A DNA stretch of 64,000 nucleotides from Methylomonas sp. LW13. GTDB lineage: Bacteria > Pseudomonadota > Gammaproteobacteria > Methylococcales > Methylomonadaceae. Under the pieces are notes generated by a model. The model was not told the origin of the DNA, did no database searches, and was given only the letters and a program-made list of their open reading frames with translations. Shown piece after piece: positions 1 to 7,770 of this stretch (positions within the stretch are counted from its first letter, which is position 1; each line of letters begins with the position of its first letter). The stretch spans positions 3,782,001-3,846,000 of the forward strand of contig NZ_CP033381.1 in the NCBI RefSeq assembly GCF_016865255.1, written 5' to 3'. The translations under genes and the position numbers were made by a program.

Positions 1-188
1 CACTGAGCGCATCTAACGTCCCAGCACTGGATATGCCGGTCAATCGCAACTATAGACCAGATACCAAGTCTTGCCGGATGCGCGTTGTTCGTTGATTTTG
101 GTGATTACAGCATTCCGGAAGGGAAGGCTCTGAAAGCCCGGTGTAGATTATTCCTAACCGTGGAGTTTGCAGCGGCCGCATGAAGAAT

Positions 189-222
189 GGGACTCCCGCC
201 TGCGCGGGAGCGACGATGTTTG
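189..222. repeat. Dispersed palindromic element, CTCCCGCC family, copy 1
   Basis: An 18-base near-perfect palindrome (CTCCCGCCTGCGCGGGAG, 193-210) is followed by CGACGATGTTT. The same core and CGACGAT tail recur at 10073-10100, with decayed copies near 48763 and 55487. All copies are intergenic, as expected for a REP-like dispersed element. The rest of bases 1-242 shows no gene. Confidence 0.65.
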
Positions 223-242
223 ACGGCCGAATTAATTAGCGA

Positions 243-644
243 TTAATGAATGCGAATCAGATAGCCGTCGGTTTTTTCACAACCAGGTTTGCTGTGGGCG
301 GTAATACTCAAGCGCGCAAATCCACCTTCTATAGGTCTATCCACTTTGCCCTTTATCTCCAAGCGGCCGCTAGGTTGTTGGGTGATTTGCAGTTGCTTTG
401 AGGTGAAATGGTATTTGGTTTCGCCGGCACTCACGTTAACCACCACCGATGTCAGTGTGGTGTTCGCGGAAGCCATCAACGAAAACTCGCTGAACGATTG
501 CAAATATTTATTGGTTGCCGGCTGAAACTCCGAAAACACCGGTTTATCGCAGTGCTGAGAACTCTGGCTGCTGCCGTAGGCATGTGCCGCAGTGCCGCTC
601 AAACTCAACAAAGTGGCAGCAGCAATTTTTAATACCATGATCAT
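243..644 (-). CDS. Small secreted protein of unknown function
   Basis: A 133-residue protein. The ATG at 644 follows a GGAG Shine-Dalgarno 7 bases upstream. An N-terminal Sec signal peptide with a hydrophobic stretch (residues 4-18) probably ends after AHA at residue 22, so the protein should be exported to the periplasm or outside. The mature part is about 110 residues with a serine/glutamine-rich start, two cysteines (C32 and C122) that could form a disulfide, and alternating polar/hydrophobic stretches suggesting beta strands. I do not recognise the family. It stands alone; the next gene lies 445 bases away on the other strand. Confidence 0.7.
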   Translation of the reverse strand: MIMVLKIAAATLLSLSGTAAHAYGSSQSSQHCDKPVFSEFQPATNKYLQSFSEFSLMASANTTLTSVVVNVSAGETKYHFTSKQLQITQQPSGRLEIKGKVDRPIEGGFARLSITAHSKPGCEKTDGYLIRIH

Positions 645-811
645 TATTTTCTCCGAGGCGTGGTTATAAGAATAGTTATACCCTTAGCTTACCAATAAAA
701 CCGCACATTGCTGGCGTTCAATTCAATCAAGCAAACGCCAGTGCCCCCTTTACGGCTGGCAAGCTTATGCATACTCAATTATAAACCCGGCCCTATTTCA
801 CACGGGTACAC

Positions 812-872
812 CGTTCAGACTGAGCGCGTCGAAGCCTTATGCCGAGCGTCCTTCGACACACTCAGCCCGAAC
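812..872. repeat. Inverted-repeat dispersed element (GTTCAGACTGAGC...GCTCAGCCCGAAC type)
   Basis: Two arms of about 24 bases (GTTCAGACTGAGCGCGTCGAAG and the imperfect reverse complement ending CTCAGCCCGAAC) flank a short loop. This matches the common intergenic palindrome family built on GAGC..GTCGAAGG that occurs in many proteobacterial genomes. A badly decayed relative (GAGTGTGGCGAAG) is at about 10147-10190. Imperfections in both arms suggest an old copy. Confidence 0.6.
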
Positions 873-922
873 AATATTTAAGGTCCGGGCCAATAAAAAG
901 TGTGACGAAAAGCACACATATA

Positions 923-957
923 GTTCTTATGAAAACAAATTAAGTTCTAATAAGAAC
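923..957. promoter_or_regulatory. Putative operator: GTTCT palindrome with an extra half-site
   Basis: The palindrome GTTCT-AATA-AGAAC (944-957) has a further copy of its half-site, GTTCTTAT, at 923-930, two helical turns upstream. An AT-rich stretch with a possible -10 element (GATAAACT, near 965) follows, and the next gene starts at 1090. This looks like a dimeric regulator site controlling that gene. The regulator is unknown. Confidence 0.35.
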
Positions 958-1089
958 CATAGTCTGATAAACTTTACCCACACTATCAATTGAAACGAAG
1001 CTTTCGAAACATAAGTTCGTTTTGATCCTGAAGTGCCGAGGCGCAAGCCGCTATCGATTTATTTTTTCTGGTTTACCGAGGCTAACATC

Positions 1090-1476
1090 ATGATTTCATG
1101 CAAAAAATTCATAACTTTTTCTATCGCAATCTCACTTATCAGCGCGCTGAGTTTTCCGGTCTCCGCGGCGACTTTTAGCCACGAAGAAGTAAGAGCCGCT
1201 CTGGAAAGCACCATTTCCAAAGTCAAAGCGTCCATCTCCGCAGTAGAAAACGGCGCAGACAAAGAAACCGTAGCCGAGCTGGTCAGCCATGCCAAGCAAC
1301 AGCAAAAAGACATCGAGAACAACGATCTCGAAGTCAAACGCCAGCATGCCGGCAAACGCCTGAATACCGCATGGAAAGCAGCCCGCGGCGGCGATTTGCA
1401 ATTGGCCGGCGAATCCTTGAAAGACGCTTTAAGTCGCTACGAGGAAATGCACACGCTTTATATTTCCAGCCATTAA
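1090..1476 (+). CDS. Small secreted alpha-helical protein, unknown function
   Basis: A 128-residue protein. I place the start at the ATG at 1090, which has GAGG 8 bases upstream and begins a clear Sec signal (MISCKKFITF..., cleavage after VSA near residue 26); an in-frame start at 1033 would hide the signal peptide. The mature protein is charged and probably all helical, rich in Ala, Lys, Glu and Gln, with spaced histidines, and resembles small periplasmic helical-bundle proteins. No family can be named with confidence. The palindromic site at 944-957 lies within its upstream region. Confidence 0.7.
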   Translation: MISCKKFITFSIAISLISALSFPVSAATFSHEEVRAALESTISKVKASISAVENGADKETVAELVSHAKQQQKDIENNDLEVKRQHAGKRLNTAWKAARGGDLQLAGESLKDALSRYEEMHTLYISSH

Positions 1477-1911
1477 GCCGCGTAAAACCGCCGGTTGAGC
1501 CACGCCTCAAAGGGCCGAGCGGCGCACAAAATCGGGGCGTTTTGTGTACAAATTGGACACAGGCTAGAGCATTGTAGGGCTAAAGCTGTATGTAAAGACT
1601 GCCATTTACGACCCGCATTGCGGATAACGCCGGCGCATTTGATGCGCGTGCGTCGGCCTTGGACCTATGGACCAAGCGTTTTCTTACCTCCGAAAAGAAA
1701 AACGTGACAGTTAACTTGTTCGCCAACTGGCGAAGCGGTGATGCGGGTCTTTTTTATATCGAATTAATGGCGCAAAAGTTGCTGATTTTTTTATGTCGAA
1801 CCAGGGTTCTCTATTCTCGCCTGGCTCGATGCGGCAAACGTCCGTGCACCAACCCAAGTCTTGCCGAAGCGTATCACTTGAACCTTGCATCCTAAACAGG
1901 AGATCGCAATC
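1477..1911. other. Intergenic region upstream of ftsH with small hairpins
   Basis: No convincing gene in these 435 bases. It holds a CACAAAA/TTTTGTG stem-loop (1525-1546) that could end transcription of the upstream gene, a GCGCAT-TTG-ATGCGC palindrome (1633-1647), and a TTCGCC-AACT-GGCGAA hairpin (1719-1734) followed about 15 bases later by a T-run. The ftsH promoter should be in the last 200 bases. I see no good match to the heat-shock sigma-32 consensus. Confidence 0.4.
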
Positions 1912-3807
1912 ATGAAAAAGCTCTTCATCGCCCTGTCCATAACCGTTGGCATTGCTATCTTGATGTTCGCGGTATTCAATCCCAGACTGTCTTCCTACAA
2001 TTCGCAAAACGACATTTCCTATTCCGATTTCATCAAGGATGTGCGCAGCAAATCCGTTGCCGAAGTAGTGATCGACGGCAGATCCATCGACGGCCGCCGC
2101 CATAACGGCACCCGCTTTGCCACTTACAACCCTGGTGATGCGCGGATCATAGACGATCTTTTGGAATATGACGTCAAGATCAAAGTCGAGCGGCCTGAGA
2201 CGCAGTCCACCCTGACGCAACTGTTATTCTCTTGGGCCCCCACTTTGCTGCTGATCGGGGTATTGATCTATTTCATGCGTAAGCAGCAACAGGGTGCCGG
2301 CGCGCAAAACGGCTTTGGTAAAAGTCGGGCCAAATTGATGACTGAAGATCAAGTTAAGATACGTTTCAATGATGTGGCCGGCGCCGAGGAAGCCAAACAG
2401 GACGTGGCTGAAATGGTCGATTTCCTGAAAGATCCGGGCAAATACGAAGCTTTGGGCGGCAAAATTCCGCGCGGCGTGTTGATGGTGGGCCCTCCCGGTA
2501 CCGGTAAAACCCTACTGGCTCGAGCGATTGCCGGCGAGGCTGGCGTACCGTTCTTTTCCATCTCGGGTTCCGACTTCGTGGAAATGTTCGTCGGTGTCGG
2601 CGCCTCCAGGGTGCGCGACATGTTTGAGCAAGCTAAAAAGCGCGCGCCCTGCATTATCTTTATCGATGAAATCGACGCCGTCGGTCGCCAGCGCAGTAGC
2701 GGCGGTAATATCGGCGGCGGCGAAGAACGCGAACAAACTCTTAACCAGTTATTAGTGGAAATGGACGGCTTCAGCGGCAACGAAGGGATTATCGTCATCG
2801 CCGCGACCAACCGGGTCGATGTGCTGGACAAAGCTTTGCTGAGGCCGGGCCGTTTTGATCGCCAAGTGCAAATCGGCTTGCCCGACATCAAAGGCCGCGA
2901 ACAAATTCTCAAAGTCCACGCCACCCGCGTTCCCTTGGCGGACGATGTGAATATCACCGACCTGGCGCGCGGCACACCGGGTTTTTCTGGCGCCGAACTG
3001 GCCAATCTGATTAACGAAGGCGCCTTGTTCGCTGCCCGTAACAACCAACGGGAAGTGACGATGCACAACCTGGACAGCGCCCGCGACAAAGCCATCATGG
3101 GTGCCGAGAAACGCACCATGATCATGAGTCGCGAGGATTTGCTGATGACGGCCTACCATGAAGCCGGCCACGCCATCGTCGGCCGCTTGATGCCGGAACA
3201 CGACCCGGTTTATAAGGTCAGTATCATGCCGCGCGGCGGCGCTTTGGGCATCACCATGTTCCTGCCGGAACACGACCAATACAGCGCCTGCAAAGATAAA
3301 CTGGAGGGCCAGATTTCCAGCCTGTTCGGCGGCCGGATTGCCGAGGCTCTGATTTACGGCAAAAACAAAGTTACCACCGGCGCCTCAAACGACATTCAGC
3401 GTGCTACTCAATTGGCCCGGAATATGGTGACCAAGTGGGGCTTATCCGATCGCCTGGGCCCCATGGATTGCGGCGACAACGACAGCGGATTTATGGGTTC
3501 AACCAAACCGATGTCCGAGCAAATGGCCCGCCTGATCGATCATGAAATCAGACAAACCCTGGCGAATAACTACAGACGCGCCGAAGCCATCCTGAAATCG
3601 CATATGGATATTCTGCACAATATGGCGCAAGCCTTGCTGGATTGGGAGACGCTGGACAAATATCAGATCGACGAATTAATGCAGGGCCGCAAGATCGCAC
3701 CGCCCAAGGCAGCCCAGCCGGCAAAACGGCACTCCGACAACGGCAAATTGCCCAGGCCGACGACTGAAACGGTAGCTCCTATCGGCAAAATAGCGGCTTT
3801 GTCGTGA
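1912..3807 (+). CDS. ftsH: ATP-dependent zinc metalloprotease FtsH
   Basis: Membrane-anchored AAA+ protease that unfolds and degrades membrane and short-lived cytosolic proteins, acting as a hexamer facing the cytosol. The ATG at 1912 has AGGAGA 9 bases upstream and gives 631 residues, close to the usual 640. Visible parts: TM1 (about 4-22), a periplasmic domain (24-105), TM2 (about 108-122), Walker A GPPGTGKT (193-200), Walker B IIFIDEID, the second region of homology, and the zinc site HEAGH (H416, E417, H420). Unlike the common arrangement, no rlmE/ftsJ or folP gene is beside it. It appears to be a single-gene unit, so it may be a second ftsH paralogue; that is inference from context only. 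Confidence 0.96.
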   Translation: MKKLFIALSITVGIAILMFAVFNPRLSSYNSQNDISYSDFIKDVRSKSVAEVVIDGRSIDGRRHNGTRFATYNPGDARIIDDLLEYDVKIKVERPETQSTLTQLLFSWAPTLLLIGVLIYFMRKQQQGAGAQNGFGKSRAKLMTEDQVKIRFNDVAGAEEAKQDVAEMVDFLKDPGKYEALGGKIPRGVLMVGPPGTGKTLLARAIAGEAGVPFFSISGSDFVEMFVGVGASRVRDMFEQAKKRAPCIIFIDEIDAVGRQRSSGGNIGGGEEREQTLNQLLVEMDGFSGNEGIIVIAATNRVDVLDKALLRPGRFDRQVQIGLPDIKGREQILKVHATRVPLADDVNITDLARGTPGFSGAELANLINEGALFAARNNQREVTMHNLDSARDKAIMGAEKRTMIMSREDLLMTAYHEAGHAIVGRLMPEHDPVYKVSIMPRGGALGITMFLPEHDQYSACKDKLEGQISSLFGGRIAEALIYGKNKVTTGASNDIQRATQLARNMVTKWGLSDRLGPMDCGDNDSGFMGSTKPMSEQMARLIDHEIRQTLANNYRRAEAILKSHMDILHNMAQALLDWETLDKYQIDELMQGRKIAPPKAAQPAKRHSDNGKLPRPTTETVAPIGKIAALS

Positions 3808-3849
3808 TCTCAAGATCTGACATACCCTTCGCACAGCAAATTTCGGCAG

Positions 3850-3890
3850 ATTCTCTCCCTCCCCGCCGGCAGGGGGTGGGCGAGGGATTA
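3850..3890. repeat. GC-rich palindromic element (CTCTCCCTCCCC...GGGGGTGGGCGAGGG)
   Basis: An imperfect hairpin with a CTCTCCCTCCCCGCC arm and a GGCAGGGGGTGGGCGAGGG arm, 45 bases after ftsH. It belongs to the same family as the paired elements at 6240-6333. The rest of the 219-base gap before the next gene shows nothing else. Confidence 0.5.
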
Positions 3891-4026
3891 AAAAGCCGAA
3901 ATTTGACGTGCGACGACTTTATAAAACTTAACTAAACAAATGAACTGTTTCTCGCCGGCCCCCAATAAATGATAGAGTCGGGTTTAAAGAATACAGCAAT
4001 GGCCAGGGGATTTTTTCCAAATTAGA

Positions 4027-5565
4027 GTGATTCGACAACCCAATAAACGCTTGAAAAAATTCGTTTCCAATTCGGCAATATTGGCGTACTTAGCGCCAAG
4101 CTATCGCAACGCGGCGATTGCAACATTGACAGTGTTGACAGCCTGCAGCGTGCCGACGCCGCTACCGCATGCAGAAAACACTCCGCCAGTCCCTGCCCAG
4201 TCGGCTGTATCTTGGCGCGCTTATCAAACCCAAAACCGGCCGCCAGCACCTGATACATCCAGTCCCAGCGCTGTGGACGCCGGAATCGATACCCAACAAA
4301 CCTACGATTTACCGGCCTTGGTGGATTTGGCTTTACGCACCCATCCGGAAACCCGGATTAGCTGGGAGGAAGCAAAAGCCGCTGCCGCGCGCCTGGAAAG
4401 AAATCGCAGTACCTGGTATCCAACGCTAACGGCAATGGCCTTTGGTCAGCATTTTACCAGCAGCTTTCCCATCCCCGGCAGCGCGCTGGTCAGCAACGGC
4501 TACGCGGCTCTCGCCAGCCTGGATTTGGCATGGACCTTATTCGATTTCGGGCGCCGGGAGGCACTGGTCGATGCCGGTACGGAGCGTCTGAGCGCGGCGA
4601 ATTTTGCCTTCGACCGTAAACACCAGGAAATTGCCTATCGGGTGGCCAGCAGTTTTTTTGCCTATCAGGCCGCCTTGGCCAAGGTGACGGCGGCGCAGCA
4701 AACGTTCGAGTCGGCCAAGACCAACGCCGATTCAGTGCAAGCCAAACTCAAACAAGGCCTGGCCACCAAACCCGATCTGTTGTTGGCCTTACAAGAGCAG
4801 GCAAAATCCAGTTATGACTTGCAAGATGCGCGCGGCTCGGTGACTCAGGCACGCGCCGATTTGACCAATAATTTGGGTATTTCGCCGGCATACAGCCTGC
4901 ATCTGGTTGACCTGAGCCAGTTGCCCTTACCCGCCGAACTGGCGCAATCGGTGGAAAAAATCGTCGATCAGGCCTTGGAACAGCGTCCGGATTTGCTGGC
5001 GCGCCTCGCCGAATTGCGCGCTCGCGAAGCGGAAGTTAAAAAAGCCAGAGCGGAATTCTGGCCGAAAATATCGTTACGCGGCATGGTCGGTAATCAATAT
5101 TGGGGCGACGTGCATACCAAGCCGAGCGGCGGAGAGAATTATTCCGCCAACGCCATGGTCGATACGGCCATGTTGAATGTGGAATGGACCTTGTTCGACG
5201 GTTTTGAACGCAGCAATGCGGTGCGGGAAGCCGAGGCCAAAAGGTCGGCATCCCAAGCCCAGTTGGAGGCCTTGCGTCTGGAAATCATGCGCGACATCTG
5301 GAAAGCCTACGCCGACACCAAAACCGCGCTGGAAAAGCGCGAGTTTGCGTTGGCGCTGTTGAAAGCCGCCAAAGAGTCCTATGCCGCCACCCAGGAATCC
5401 TATACACACGGCTTTTCGACGGTAATCGAACTGTTATCGGCGCAAAAAGATCTGGCGCGGGCCCGCTTTACCGAAATCGACAGTCGTGCGGGCTTATTGC
5501 GGTCCGCCGCGACACTGGTTTATGTGTCAGGCAAGCAAAACCAGGACGTGTCAAATGAGCCTTAA
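4027..5565 (+). CDS. TolC-family outer-membrane efflux lipoprotein (MdtP-like)
   Basis: Outer-membrane channel of a tripartite efflux pump; two outer-membrane-efflux-protein repeats form a trimeric barrel plus periplasmic tunnel. 512 residues from a GTG at 4027, the only plausible start found; its ribosome site is weak, and a TTG at 4081 is an alternative. The lipobox LTAC at C40 suggests lipid anchoring, as in NodT/OprM/MdtP proteins. Long heptad-rich helices and repeated NxGxxxxxDLL-type segments fit the family. It heads a rightward cluster with a MarR regulator, a YtcA-like protein, a membrane-fusion protein and a FUSC pump, matching the parts list of E. coli ytcA-mdtNOP although the channel comes first here. 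Confidence 0.88.
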   Translation: MIRQPNKRLKKFVSNSAILAYLAPSYRNAAIATLTVLTACSVPTPLPHAENTPPVPAQSAVSWRAYQTQNRPPAPDTSSPSAVDAGIDTQQTYDLPALVDLALRTHPETRISWEEAKAAAARLERNRSTWYPTLTAMAFGQHFTSSFPIPGSALVSNGYAALASLDLAWTLFDFGRREALVDAGTERLSAANFAFDRKHQEIAYRVASSFFAYQAALAKVTAAQQTFESAKTNADSVQAKLKQGLATKPDLLLALQEQAKSSYDLQDARGSVTQARADLTNNLGISPAYSLHLVDLSQLPLPAELAQSVEKIVDQALEQRPDLLARLAELRAREAEVKKARAEFWPKISLRGMVGNQYWGDVHTKPSGGENYSANAMVDTAMLNVEWTLFDGFERSNAVREAEAKRSASQAQLEALRLEIMRDIWKAYADTKTALEKREFALALLKAAKESYAATQESYTHGFSTVIELLSAQKDLARARFTEIDSRAGLLRSAATLVYVSGKQNQDVSNEP

Positions 5566-5659
5566 ACGGCCGTCTTTCATGACCACACAGCCAGTAACCC
5601 CAAACCCATGCGCCGGGATGGTCTTGAGCATGAATGAGCTTACGGTTATCATCGAATCC

Positions 5660-5674
5660 TAATTAGAACAATTA
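5660..5674. promoter_or_regulatory. Putative MarR operator (TAATT-N5-AATTA)
   Basis: Perfect inverted repeat TAATT-AGAAC-AATTA, ending 11 bases before the marR-like start codon. MarR proteins bind AT-rich palindromes of this size and usually repress their own operon, so this is a reasonable autoregulatory site. There is no direct proof in the sequence. Confidence 0.4.
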
Positions 5675-5684
5675 TTTTCACATT

Positions 5685-6155
5685 ATGTCCTCCGACTCTA
5701 CCTTTCCAACCGTTTTGCGCCAGTTACTCCGCACCCACCAGGCCTTTTTGTCTTATGCGGCCCGCCACGTTCACCGGCTCGAATTAACCTTGCCGCAATA
5801 CGATGTCATCATCACGCTAGGCAAAACCGCCGGCATGCAGCCCAAGAAACTTGGCGAAGAAACCTTGATTACCAAAGGCACCCTCACCGGCGTGGTCAGC
5901 CGCTTAGAGGACAAGGGCCTGGTGGAAAGGTCGGCGTCAAAAAAAGACGGCCGCAGCCAGATCATCCGCCTGACCGATGCGGGCCGCGCCGTCTACGAAC
6001 AGACTTTCCCCGAGCATCTGGCCCATATCGGTCGCCTGTTCGACGATTATGCGCCCGAGGAAATCTCGAAGCTGGAGGCGGATTTACATAGACTGCATGA
6101 AGCGGTCATCACCGCGCGCGGCAATCATATTGAACAAGTCGATGATGAATTCTAG
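5685..6155 (+). CDS. MarR-family transcriptional regulator
   Basis: Winged-helix dimeric DNA-binding protein of 156 residues, a normal MarR length. The recognition helix lies around TLITKGTLTGVVSRLEDKG (residues 64-82), followed by the wing SKKDGRSQIIRLT. Helices at both ends form the dimer interface. It sits between the TolC-like gene and the rest of the efflux operon, so the most likely role is ligand-responsive repression of this pump; the ligand cannot be deduced. No clear Shine-Dalgarno precedes the ATG, so the start is less certain than the family. Confidence 0.9.
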   Translation: MSSDSTFPTVLRQLLRTHQAFLSYAARHVHRLELTLPQYDVIITLGKTAGMQPKKLGEETLITKGTLTGVVSRLEDKGLVERSASKKDGRSQIIRLTDAGRAVYEQTFPEHLAHIGRLFDDYAPEEISKLEADLHRLHEAVITARGNHIEQVDDEF

Positions 6156-6239
6156 CGAGTGCCGAAATATTCATACGTTTGAGGTGAAGCGCACAATGAT
6201 CTCCGGGCGATTACTTAAGTGGGCCTCTAAAAATAAAAA

Positions 6240-6333
6240 CACCTCCTTCTCCTCACGGGAGAAGGTTGGGATGAGGGAATTAAAATCAATTACTTACCCC
6301 CCTCACCCTAGCCCTCTCCCTGACGGCGAGGGA
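6240..6333. repeat. Paired inverted REP-like elements (REPIN-like)
   Basis: Two copies of one palindromic element face each other: a copy ending GGGAGAAGGTTGGGATGAGGG (about 6259-6279) and the opposite copy starting CCCTCACCCTAGCCCTCTCCC (about 6300-6320), separated by an AT-rich spacer. The two arms can pair into one long hairpin, and each copy also holds a small internal stem (CTTCTCC-TCAC-GGGAGAAG). A single relative is at 3850-3890. This doublet organisation is typical of REPINs mobilised by RAYT transposases, none of which is in the window. It abuts the start of the YtcA-like gene. Confidence 0.6.
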
Positions 6334-6597
6334 ATGTTTAGAGGTTCCCTTAAAACGTTTTTCCCGGCGAGTCTTTCGATTTTCCTGACCGCGTGCGATC
6401 CGCTGCTCAGTCTGCAAGGTTCTTTCTGGCCGGCCTGGATCATCTGCATCCTCGGCGGGCTGGCAACCAGCATGCTGCTGATGTGGCAACTGGTGCGCTA
6501 CCGGCTGGCGCCCCATTTGGGACCGCCGCTGTTGATCGCGCCCAGCCTTTGGGCCTTATGCACCTTTGTCATCTGGTTGGTGTTTTATGCAGCATGA
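6334..6597 (+). CDS. YtcA-like small inner-membrane lipoprotein
   Basis: An 87-residue protein from the ATG at 6334. It has a lipobox LTAC with C21, followed by Asp-Pro; Asp after the lipidated Cys favours inner-membrane retention. Two transmembrane helices follow (about 29-50 and 62-84). Size, lipobox, helix pattern and position just before a membrane-fusion protein and a FUSC pump match E. coli YtcA of the ytcA-mdtNOP operon. The gene starts at the edge of the REP-like doublet, and the reading frame is open through the repeat, so an earlier in-frame ATG at 6271 exists but would translate repeat DNA (PHPSPLPDGEG) and is unlikely. Confidence 0.7.
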   Translation: MFRGSLKTFFPASLSIFLTACDPLLSLQGSFWPAWIICILGGLATSMLLMWQLVRYRLAPHLGPPLLIAPSLWALCTFVIWLVFYAA

Positions 6598-6612
6598 AAA
6601 CGGCGAAGCCTG

Positions 6613-7770
6613 ATGGAAAACAGTCAAAACGATAGCCCAGGGTTAAGCCTGAAAAACCGGATATTGCTCGGCCGCATCATTGGCATAGCCATCGTGCTGG
6701 GTGCGGCGGCGACCGGCGCGCTGGTTTGGCATATCAATTATCAAAATCCGCGCACCAACGACGCGATGGTGCGGGCCAATATCGTCGGCATCGCCCCGGA
6801 AGTCAGCGGCCGTATAGTGGAATTGCATGTCGAGGATAACCAATACGTCAAACAGGGCGACTTGCTGTATGTGATCGACCCGCGCCCGTATCAGGCCAGA
6901 CTGGACAAAGCCAAGGCCGAATTGCTGCTGGCGGAAAAAGACGTGGATTCCCGGCGCGCCTCCAGCGGTTCCGCGGAAATGGCTATCGAACGCCTGGAAC
7001 ACCAGCGCGCTGCCGCCAGTGCCGAAGTGAAAAAAATCGAGGCGGAAGACGAATATCTGCATAACTATCTGGAACGGCTGGAACCGTTGGCGGATAAGCA
7101 ATACGTCACCGCCGACCAGCTCAAACAGGCGCGCTCGCGTTATGCGGCTTCGCGCGCCGAACTGGCGGATGCGAAAGCTAAAGAACTGTCGGCTCGCAGT
7201 GCCATCGAGGAAGCCAAGAGCGATAGCCGGCGAGCGGTATCGTTAGTCGCCCAGGTCGGCGACGTCAATGCCCGTATCGAAGCCGCCAGCGCCCTGGTCA
7301 CCGCCGCCGAGCTCGATCTGGAATACTGTTACGTGCGAGCGCCTTTCAATGCCTACGTCACCAATTTGAATACCCGCGAAGGCGAATACGCCAAGGCCGG
7401 TACGCAAATGTTCGCTTTGGTCGATGACCGCCAGTGGTATGTGATCGCCGACTTCAAGGAAACTTATTTGCAGTCGATCAAACCCGGCCAGGAAGCCGAG
7501 GTGTTTCTGGTTGCTTATCCGGGCAAGCGCTTTCGCGGCGTGGTGACCGGGATCGGCTGGGCCAATTCGCCCGACAATATCAAACAGCATGGCGTGTTGC
7601 CGGAGATAGATCGCACGCTGAACTGGGTCATTCTGGCTTCGCGTTTTCCGGTAAGAATCGAGATTAAACAGCATGACCCCGCGCATCCGCTCCGTATGGG
7701 CATGACCGCGTTTGTGACGGTACGGAAAGTCACTGCCGACGCAACCGGTACAGCTCTGCCGCCGTCATGA
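6613..7770 (+). CDS. HlyD-family membrane-fusion protein (MdtN/EmrA-like)
   Basis: Periplasmic adaptor linking the inner-membrane pump to the TolC-like channel. 385 residues: short cytosolic N-terminus, one transmembrane helix (about 20-42), lipoyl half-motifs (IAPEVSGRIVELHVEDNQYVKQGDLLYVID, split across positions near 57-86), a long coiled-coil hairpin (about 90-215), the second lipoyl half (YCYVRAPFNAYV) and a beta-barrel domain. The gene starts 15 bases after the YtcA-like gene and overlaps the FUSC gene by 4 bases, so the three are translationally linked. Confidence 0.92.
   Translation: MENSQNDSPGLSLKNRILLGRIIGIAIVLGAAATGALVWHINYQNPRTNDAMVRANIVGIAPEVSGRIVELHVEDNQYVKQGDLLYVIDPRPYQARLDKAKAELLLAEKDVDSRRASSGSAEMAIERLEHQRAAASAEVKKIEAEDEYLHNYLERLEPLADKQYVTADQLKQARSRYAASRAELADAKAKELSARSAIEEAKSDSRRAVSLVAQVGDVNARIEAASALVTAAELDLEYCYVRAPFNAYVTNLNTREGEYAKAGTQMFALVDDRQWYVIADFKETYLQSIKPGQEAEVFLVAYPGKRFRGVVTGIGWANSPDNIKQHGVLPEIDRTLNWVILASRFPVRIEIKQHDPAHPLRMGMTAFVTVRKVTADATGTALPPS

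Noticed and set aside
1860-1900. Heat-shock sigma-32 promoter before ftsH (CTTGAA present)
   Set aside because: No CCCCAT-type -10 at the correct distance.
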